Source: CADEEX01 sp964577955 (GTDB lineage Bacteria; Acidobacteriota; Vicinamibacteria; Vicinamibacterales; CAVVIG01). From it: a DNA stretch of 64,000 nucleotides. The stretch spans positions 124,001-188,000 of the forward strand of contig CAZOAZ010000001.1 of the NCBI GenBank assembly GCA_964577955.1. The letters are read 5' to 3'. This document shows positions 62,990 to 64,000 of the stretch, one piece after another. Numbering within the stretch: the first letter of the stretch is position 1; each line of letters begins with the position of its first letter. The translations under genes were made by a program, and so were the position numbers. The notes under the pieces are model-generated. The model saw only the letters and a program-made list of their open reading frames with translations. It was not told the DNA's origin and did no database searches.

Positions 62990-64000
62990 TTACCGCGGGC
63001 AGTCGAACGGCGTCAGGTTGGCTGAGCCTGCGAACGGGACGTAATCGATGGGCCCGATGACGGTGTTGACGGCGCCGCAGTTGGTGTCCGGACCCGGACC
63101 GCCGGGAATGCCCCACCAGTTGTGCAGCATGTCGAGGCGTCCGACGAACGTCGCCGTGGTCCGCGCCATCGCCCCGCAGGCGTTGCTGGTGATGTTGCTG
63201 TCGCGGACGGACACCAGGTCGGTGCCCTGGCTCTCGAGGAAGATGCCGGCCTCGGTTTGATTGGTGCGGATGCAGGTCGATCGCACGCGCAGGCTCCCGC
63301 CGGTCATGCCTTCGAGCTGGATGCCGGCTTCACCGTTGTGCTCGATCAGCGAGTTCTCGATGAGCGAGCTGTGACCGCTTCCGGCGCCGTTCATCTGGAT
63401 CCCGTCGCCGCCGTTGTCCTTCACCACGGTGCGCGAGATCATCACGCTCCCGTTCGCGAGCTGATTGATCCGGACACCGTCGCCGCCGGTTGTACTGAGC
63501 ACCTGACAGTTGGTCATGATCAGACTTCTCGGCGCATTCGCGAAGAGTCCGAAAATGCTGTAGCCGCGGATGGTGACATCGGTCATCTCGAGCGTCACCT
63601 GATTCGGCGCGTCGATCGCGGTGTCTTGTGCGCCATTCGGCGCCATGGCGAACGCGTTCAGCATGACGTCTGCGCCGGCGCTGATCGTCATCGTGCCGAC
63701 GAGCGTCGTCGCGCCGCTGCCGGCGCCGGTGATCTTCAGGTCCTTGCTCAGGATGATGTTGCCGGTGTAGCTGCCGCGATCGACCATGATCTCGTCGCGG
63801 TTGCCCGCCTGGTTGTGCGCGTACTGAATCGTGCGGCAGCCTGGCGTCGCTGTCGCGCAGGTACCGGTGTCGCTGCCGGTCATGGCGACGTAGCGGAGCG
63901 GCCGCGGCGTGATCGTCGGGCGAAAGACGTCGTTGGGGTCGCAGGTGGGGCAGGTACTGCTGCTATCCCTGTCGGCGCACCCGCTCTGACTCCACGCGGC
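62990..64000 (-). CDS. Right-handed beta-helix (pectate-lyase-like) protein, 5' partial
   Basis: The frame is open to the right edge of the window (the codons before the ATG at 63883 read ADRDSSSTCPTCDPNDVFRP), so the start lies outside and at least 336 residues are visible. It contains YVAMTGSDTGTCATATPG-CRTIQYA, the usual entry to a secreted parallel beta-helix, followed by rungs such as VTLEMTDVTIRGYSIFGLF, VRINQLANGSVMISRTVVKDNGGDGIQMNG, SSLIENSLIEHNGEAGIQLEG and VSVRDSNITSNACGA. The CADRDSSSTCPTCDPNDV stretch recalls a Cys/Asp-rich, calcium-binding-like repeat. A polysaccharide-binding or degrading role is typical of the fold, but no catalytic residue is assigned. Confidence 0.85.
   Translation of the reverse strand, partial: AAWSQSGCADRDSSSTCPTCDPNDVFRPTITPRPLRYVAMTGSDTGTCATATPGCRTIQYAHNQAGNRDEIMVDRGSYTGNIILSKDLKITGAGSGATTLVGTMTISAGADVMLNAFAMAPNGAQDTAIDAPNQVTLEMTDVTIRGYSIFGLFANAPRSLIMTNCQVLSTTGGDGVRINQLANGSVMISRTVVKDNGGDGIQMNGAGSGHSSLIENSLIEHNGEAGIQLEGMTGGSLRVRSTCIRTNQTEAGIFLESQGTDLVSVRDSNITSNACGAMARTTATFVGRLDMLHNWWGIPGGPGPDTNCGAVNTVIGPIDYVPFAGSANLTPFDCPR

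Noticed and set aside
1..64000. tRNA, rRNA, riboswitch or prophage content
   Set aside because: Reading the intergenic gaps on both strands showed no cloverleaf, ribosomal segment, integrase or phage structural gene. A covariance-model scan would be the decisive test.

Overview
This is a 64 kb, high-GC chromosomal window that most resembles an Acidobacteriota genome of the Vicinamibacteria type. I infer this from a TIGR03435-type secreted protein, Ser/Thr kinases fused to PD40 or TPR modules, many secreted hydrolases, and a dense family of short intergenic palindromes. There is no rRNA, tRNA, CRISPR array, prophage, integrase or recognisable transposase. The lineage is an inference, because no marker gene is present.

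Layout. 1-7.4 kb: the C-terminal part of a PD40 kinase, a TIGR03435 protein, a 5'-truncated ThuA-like gene inside an array of inverted repeats, and a TPR kinase broken by an amber codon in its glycine-rich loop. 7.5-15.1 kb: a helical protein, a double-VOC protein, a YtrA/GntR-regulated ABC exporter operon with two paralogous permeases, and two small membrane proteins. 15.2-25.3 kb (minus strand): a Kelch/PKD protein, a fused amino-acid-binding/permease protein with its ATPase, a BAM/GIDE-like membrane protein, two alpha/beta hydrolases and an SPFH (flotillin-like) protein. 25.5-31.9 kb: a sigma-54 activator, a glycine-zipper protein, an AI-2E family permease, a secreted protein, an NHL-repeat protein and a B3-type metallo-beta-lactamase-fold enzyme. 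31.9-49.7 kb (all minus strand): an Ig-like protein, then a compact five-gene operon (DUF6603 protein, three very large uncharacterised proteins and a subtilase), then a DUF2207 protein and a PAS hybrid histidine kinase. 50-64 kb: a pair of DUF2157-like membrane proteins, a DUF2235 hydrolase, an M28 peptidase, a paralogue of the Ig-like protein, a giant propeller hybrid sensor kinase, an M16 peptidase and a beta-helix protein that runs off the window.

The best candidate for an undescribed system is the five-gene operon at 33185-45716. Its intergenic gaps are 1 or 21 bp, or a 4-bp overlap. None of its products has a visible signal peptide. Apart from the subtilase and the DUF6603 region I recognise no domain.

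The second theme is repeats. More than 20 palindromes of about 20 bp (GGACAGGCT-AGCCTGTCC or GTCCGGCT-AGCCGGAC types) sit between genes, and several have been read into proteins in one common frame. Separately, five short arrays of different 7-bp units lie at gene ends.
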